Assembly (NCBI RefSeq): GCF_035984545.1
Contig: NZ_JAXCHP010000001.1
Span: forward strand, 496,001 to 560,000
DNA from: Cryobacterium sp. GrIS_2_6
GTDB lineage: Bacteria; Actinomycetota; Actinomycetes; Actinomycetales; Microbacteriaceae
Length of the DNA: 64,000 nt
Reading direction: 5' to 3'
Both the position numbers and the translations under genes were made by a program. The notes beneath the pieces were generated by a model. It made no database searches. It was not told the origin of the DNA and saw only the letters and a program-made list of their open reading frames with translations. Shown here piece after piece: positions 60,971-64,000 of the stretch (positions are counted from its first letter, which is position 1; each line of letters begins with the position of its first letter).

Positions 60971-61134
60971 GGGCGTTTCTTCCCACTCGGGAACGGGAGC
61001 ACCAGGGCCAGCAGAAACAGCAGGATCATCACGATGATCACGATGAGATTGCCGAGCTGGATCTGGAATGCCCCCCAGCCGACATAGATGCCTGGACTGT
61101 CCTGAGTCGCAAAGTAACTGATGAGCGGATGCAT
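60967..61134 (-). CDS. Small membrane protein, first gene of the cytochrome b operon
   Basis: This encodes 55 residues: MHPLISYFATQDSPGIYVGW, then GNLIVIIVMILLFLLALVLP and a basic end (SGKKRP). There is one membrane segment with the N-terminus probably outside. It overlaps the cytochrome b start by 4 bases (ATGA), so it is translationally coupled. It is likely a small subunit of the complex. Confidence 0.72.
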   Translation of the reverse strand: MHPLISYFATQDSPGIYVGWGAFQIQLGNLIVIIVMILLFLLALVLPFPSGKKRP

Positions 61135-61332
61135 TGCGGCTCCATTGCTCGGGATATCGGCCAGCCACGGGTGGATCCGAGCGGCTGTGCCCCGATGAAA
61201 CTCACGCTATTCCCGTTCGGGAAAATCTGCTCATCGTTCCGTGGGGAAAGAACCTGAGACTACGTTCAGGAAGGAGTGCTGCGGAAGGCGCGTTCAGGAC
61301 TCCGGGTGGGCGCCGAGTTTGGCGCGAAGAGA

Positions 61333-61679
61333 TCAGCTCTGGCCTTCGAGGATGATCTGCGCGCATCGCTCCGTCGCAGGGTTCACGACGATCGGCGCCA
61401 TCAGGTTCACGGTCGTGCCGCCCTCGCGCGGGTTGGTCACGACGAGAACGAGCGCGTCTTCGGGGCCGGCGAGGTCGAGGGAGTGGGCGTGGTCGTCGGT
61501 GATGACGGGGGAGTAGTTCGGTAGGTAGATCACGGCGTCGAGCACGAACAGCCGGGTGTGCCAGTCGTCCGCGGACTGCAGCGTGTATAGGCCGTCCGCG
61601 CCGGCGATCTCCGTGAAGTTGAACTCGGTCAGCGAGTCGAGCCCGGGCGGTGGGAGACGAATGTCAGGGTGACGCTCAC
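61333..61679 (-). pseudogene. fliW: Flagellar assembly factor FliW, frameshifted
   Basis: FliW binds flagellin and controls its translation with CsrA. The sequence FTEIAGADGLYTLQSADDWH, VIYLPNYSPVITDDHA and TTVNLMAPIVVNPATERCAQ is clearly FliW. From a GTG at 61679 the N-terminus reads VSVTLTFVS, and one missing base in a C-run near 61650 separates it from PPPGLDSLTEF. Total length (347 bases) fits one lost base. No other flagellar gene is in the window, and an IS256 remnant sits immediately upstream. Confidence 0.78.
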
Positions 61680-62043
61680 TGGACGCGGTGGTTGAGCCGC
61701 GTCTTGCAGTACGTGGCGTCGAGGAACACGTAGGGGTACCCTGTCGCGCCCAGGTCCCGGTCGTGGAACGCGGCGACTTCCCGGTCCAGATGCGCGCAAA
61801 TCCGGGACACTTCGGACTCGGAGATCCCGGTGTCCGCGCCGAGGGCTTTGCCGAGGTCGTCGACTTTCCGGGTCGAGACACCGTGCAGGTAGGCCTCCAT
61901 AACGACGGCGAACAGGACCTGGTCCACCCGCCGCCGCCGCTCGAGGAGAGCGGGGAAGAACGACCCGTGGCGCAGCTTGGGGATCTTCAGGGTCAAGTCC
62001 CGGCCGTCGTTGTCAACACGCGCGAGCGGGTGCTGCGGCGTCG
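61680..62043 (-). pseudogene. IS256-family transposase remnant
   Basis: The piece covers SRVLTTTAG, then after a frame change LTLKIPKLRHGSFFPALLER, VDQVLFAVVMEAYLHGVSTR, up to VFLDATYCKTRLNHRV, where it stops at the fliW start. The N-terminus and the catalytic C-terminus are missing. Confidence 0.88.
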
Positions 62044-62373
62044 CGTTGGCGGACACGAACCAACAGGAACGCCCGCAGTGCGCGTAGGGGTTGCGAGGAT
62101 CTTTGGGTCGAGGTTGGTATTGAAGCGTTGGCCGCATGCCGGGCGAGCGATACCCTCGTCATGGGGACGGCTTCATTGGCGACCGTCTAGGTGGCACCAT
62201 CAATTGACTCCAGTTTCGGCCGGGACTGGAGCTGACTGCATCCGTTGAATTCATCGTGGATGGAGGCCATGAGTCGCGGTCCAGAGCGTAGGCAGTTAAG
62301 TGATGAACCATCGTGCGATGGTCAGTGAGAACCGTTCAAAGTTCCGCAAACAAAGACACATCTCACGACCCTT
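62044..62373. other. Gap upstream of the remnant
   Basis: No gene was seen. It lies between the IS256 remnant and the IS110 transposase stop, and may hold the IS110 element end. Confidence 0.4.
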
Positions 62374-63432
62374 CTATGGTTGAAGCCAAGCAGTAAGGGT
62401 CGCCAGTGAGCGATAGATGCTGCGGGCGATGAATCGTTTGAGGCAGCGGTGGATCTCTCGCCGGGTCTTGCCTTCGGCGGTTCTTCTGTCAACGTAGCTT
62501 TTCGTCGTGGGGTCGGTGATCATGCGGCAGCGGGCGATGATGTGGAGCGCTCGGTTCAGTTGACGGTCGCCGTGGCGGTTGAGGCGATGCCGGGTCGTAT
62601 TTCCTGATGATGCCGGAATTGGGCTAACGCCCGCCAACGCCGCGAAGGCGGCTTCCGAGCGCACTCTGCCTTGGTGGGAATAAGCGGTCAGGATGATAGC
62701 GGCCGTGAACGGTCCGACACCGGGGATGTCCTGGATGCCTGGAGCGAGTTCGTCGACGTGCTTTGACAGGGCCGCGTGATTCGTTTCCAACTCGTGAGTG
62801 CGCTGGTGGATCGCGGAGGCGAGCCTGCGGGCTTCAGATCGGGCGACGGCAGCGGCAGTGTCATCGCTGGAGCGATCGCGCCATGCGGCGATGATGTCGA
62901 CTTGAGTGTTGGTCAGGGGTGCGCGGACGTCGAGGCCCAGGTTGATTATCCGCAGGAGCGCGTTGAGCGCGTTGCGGTCGCTGGTGCGTTGGGAATCGAT
63001 ACTGTGTCTCGCGACGAGCAGAACTCGAAGGGCGCTGCGAAGCCCGTCGGCGCGCGGCAGAATCAGCGCGGTCGCATCGGTGCCAAGCGCGGTGCGGGCG
63101 GCAGCCACGGCATCGATTTGGTCGGTTTTGCCGTGACCATCCCGGGCCTGCCGTTTGGGTGGTTTGACCTCGCAGACGCGGATCCCCGCGGTGGTGAGAG
63201 CGCGAGTCACGGTGGCTCCGTAGGAGCCGGTGCCCTCGACAGCGGCAAGCTGCTGCCCATCCGAGCGTCGCTCAATCCATGCGATCGCGCGGGCGGTGCC
63301 AGCGTCGGTGGTGGGAAATGAAGCGGTGTCAATGACTGCGCCAGTAGCGGCAGTAACGACTGCGTAGGTGTGCGTTTTGGCGTGGGTATCCACGCCGATG
63401 ACGTATTTGTATGTGTCAGCCACGGTGCTCAC
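62374..63432 (-). CDS. IS110-family transposase
   Basis: This 352-residue DEDD transposase has the N-terminal RuvC-like domain (KYVIGVDTHAKTHTYAVV with the first Asp, AAVEGTGSYGATVTRAL with the Glu, and GKTDQIDAVAAARTAL with the Asp pair). The C-terminal Tnp20 domain has DIPGVGPFTAAIIL and FAALAGVSPIPASSG with the conserved Ser. Some IS110 elements use a bridge RNA encoded in their flanks. The GTG start fits the family N-terminus. It appears intact; ends were not defined. Confidence 0.93.
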   Translation of the reverse strand: MSTVADTYKYVIGVDTHAKTHTYAVVTAATGAVIDTASFPTTDAGTARAIAWIERRSDGQQLAAVEGTGSYGATVTRALTTAGIRVCEVKPPKRQARDGHGKTDQIDAVAAARTALGTDATALILPRADGLRSALRVLLVARHSIDSQRTSDRNALNALLRIINLGLDVRAPLTNTQVDIIAAWRDRSSDDTAAAVARSEARRLASAIHQRTHELETNHAALSKHVDELAPGIQDIPGVGPFTAAIILTAYSHQGRVRSEAAFAALAGVSPIPASSGNTTRHRLNRHGDRQLNRALHIIARCRMITDPTTKSYVDRRTAEGKTRREIHRCLKRFIARSIYRSLATLTAWLQP

Positions 63433-63700
63433 GAAGTGTCTTCTTCCGGTAAATGGTTCGTTATCCGGGCCTGGGAGAATCGTCGCGAGGCAGATCTCTA
63501 ATGAGTCACATCCCCGCCGGAGCGTGGGTGGACAACCTTCTATGAAGCCATCGAAACGGGTCAGGCCGGCACCGACCTAGCCCAGCGGACAGGTCGTGTG
63601 AAAGCCACCGCTTGCGCGGGACAGATGGCTCTTGAGTCACGTTGGGAAAGGCCGATACCAGCTTGCCAGCCAGCCTCAGGCCAGCTACTAACCATTAGAG

Positions 63701-64000
63701 ATGGCTCTAGACCAGTCTGCCCTGCTCGCGCTCCTCGCGGAACTCAACCTCACCCATGTCCCCGACCGCATCCGCGTCGCGACCAAAACCCTCTGCCAAG
63801 AACTCATCGATGAGGAGGCCACCGCCCTCATCGGTGTCGGCCGTTTCGAGCGTTCCCAAGTCCGCACCACCCAGCGGAACGGCTCCCGCCCGCGCGTGCT
63901 GTCGACGACGGTCGGGGACCTGCACCTGAAGATCCCCAAGCGGCGCCAGGGTTCATTCTTCCCCGCGCTCCTCGAGCGCCGCCGCCGGGCGGACCAGGTC
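63701..64000 (+). CDS. IS256-family transposase, 3' end beyond the window
   Basis: The first 100 codons of an IS256 transposase are visible: MALDQSALLALLAELNLTHV, RIRVATKTLCQELIDEEATA, then VGDLHLKIPKRRQGSFFPAL. The frame is open to the window edge. It closely matches the remnant at 58781-58988, so they are likely copies of one element. Confidence 0.88.
   Translation, partial: MALDQSALLALLAELNLTHVPDRIRVATKTLCQELIDEEATALIGVGRFERSQVRTTQRNGSRPRVLSTTVGDLHLKIPKRRQGSFFPALLERRRRADQV

Noticed and set aside
1..64000. tRNA, rRNA or CRISPR features
   Set aside because: No T-loop-type sequence in a cloverleaf context, no rRNA core string and no regularly spaced direct repeats were seen by eye.

Overview
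The window is high-GC DNA from an actinobacterium, most likely a member of the Microbacteriaceae or a close relative. This rests on protein resemblance and codon use only: an actinobacterial group 2 sigma factor, GTG and TTG starts, LCP and CWB2 surface proteins, and actinobacterial small membrane proteins. No rRNA, tRNA or CRISPR array was seen, so the genus is not fixed. It reads as a chromosomal accessory region heavily remodelled by insertion sequences (IS).

Layout, left to right. 1-5 kb: a partial membrane protein gene, then a sigma-70 factor gene cut in two by an IS21 element with a clean 5-bp target duplication. 5.9-12.5 kb: a sugar-use operon on the minus strand (LacI regulator, lipoprotein binding protein, two permeases, a GH1-like enzyme, a GH43 enzyme), with matching operators before the regulator and before the transporter. 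12.5-22.7 kb: an IS30 remnant, a HigB/HigA-like toxin-antitoxin pair, a decayed redoxin with a small HTH protein, two small membrane proteins, Kup potassium transporter facing away from glutamate decarboxylase, and an LCP-family cell-wall protein. 22.9-26.5 kb: an IS256 element with an IS21 element nested inside its transposase gene.

27.6-31.1 kb: an M-box (Mg2+) riboswitch, an NRAMP-like transporter lacking the transition-metal signature residues, and a soluble PRC/MgtE-N/CBS protein; together these look like a two-gene Mg2+ uptake system. 31.1-33.3 kb: two homologous elements of about 150 bp on either side of an FtsW paralogue. Each has the end of a small reading frame (EEMG[S/T]DLR-stop) followed by a conserved untranslated segment; I do not recognise them. 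33.6-39.7 kb: aquaporin, ParB-like protein, iron-permease-like protein, small genes, an IS3 remnant, an isochorismatase-like hydrolase and three exported-protein genes.

39.9-46.1 kb: a cytidine deaminase gene cut by an IS21 element that carries a thioredoxin-like passenger gene, and a small conserved gene cut by a fourth IS21 element. 46.3-50.2 kb: a NatAB-type ABC exporter and an AbiE toxin-antitoxin pair with a palindromic operator. 51.5-54.3 kb: IS1182-family and IS982-family elements side by side, sharing CTAG targets, next to a broken CWB2 protein gene. 55.2-57.6 kb: lgt and a ClC-family channel, divergent. 57.7-64 kb: IS3 and IS256 remnants, a three-gene cytochrome b operon with a 55-residue leader membrane protein, a frameshifted orphan fliW, an IS110 element and the start of another IS256 transposase.

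The main theme is IS expansion with gene loss. Four different IS21-family elements each interrupt another gene, and in every case the reading frame can be rebuilt exactly across the duplicated target. Against this background the intact units are the sugar operon, the Mg2+ unit, kup/gadB, the two toxin-antitoxin systems and the cytochrome b operon.
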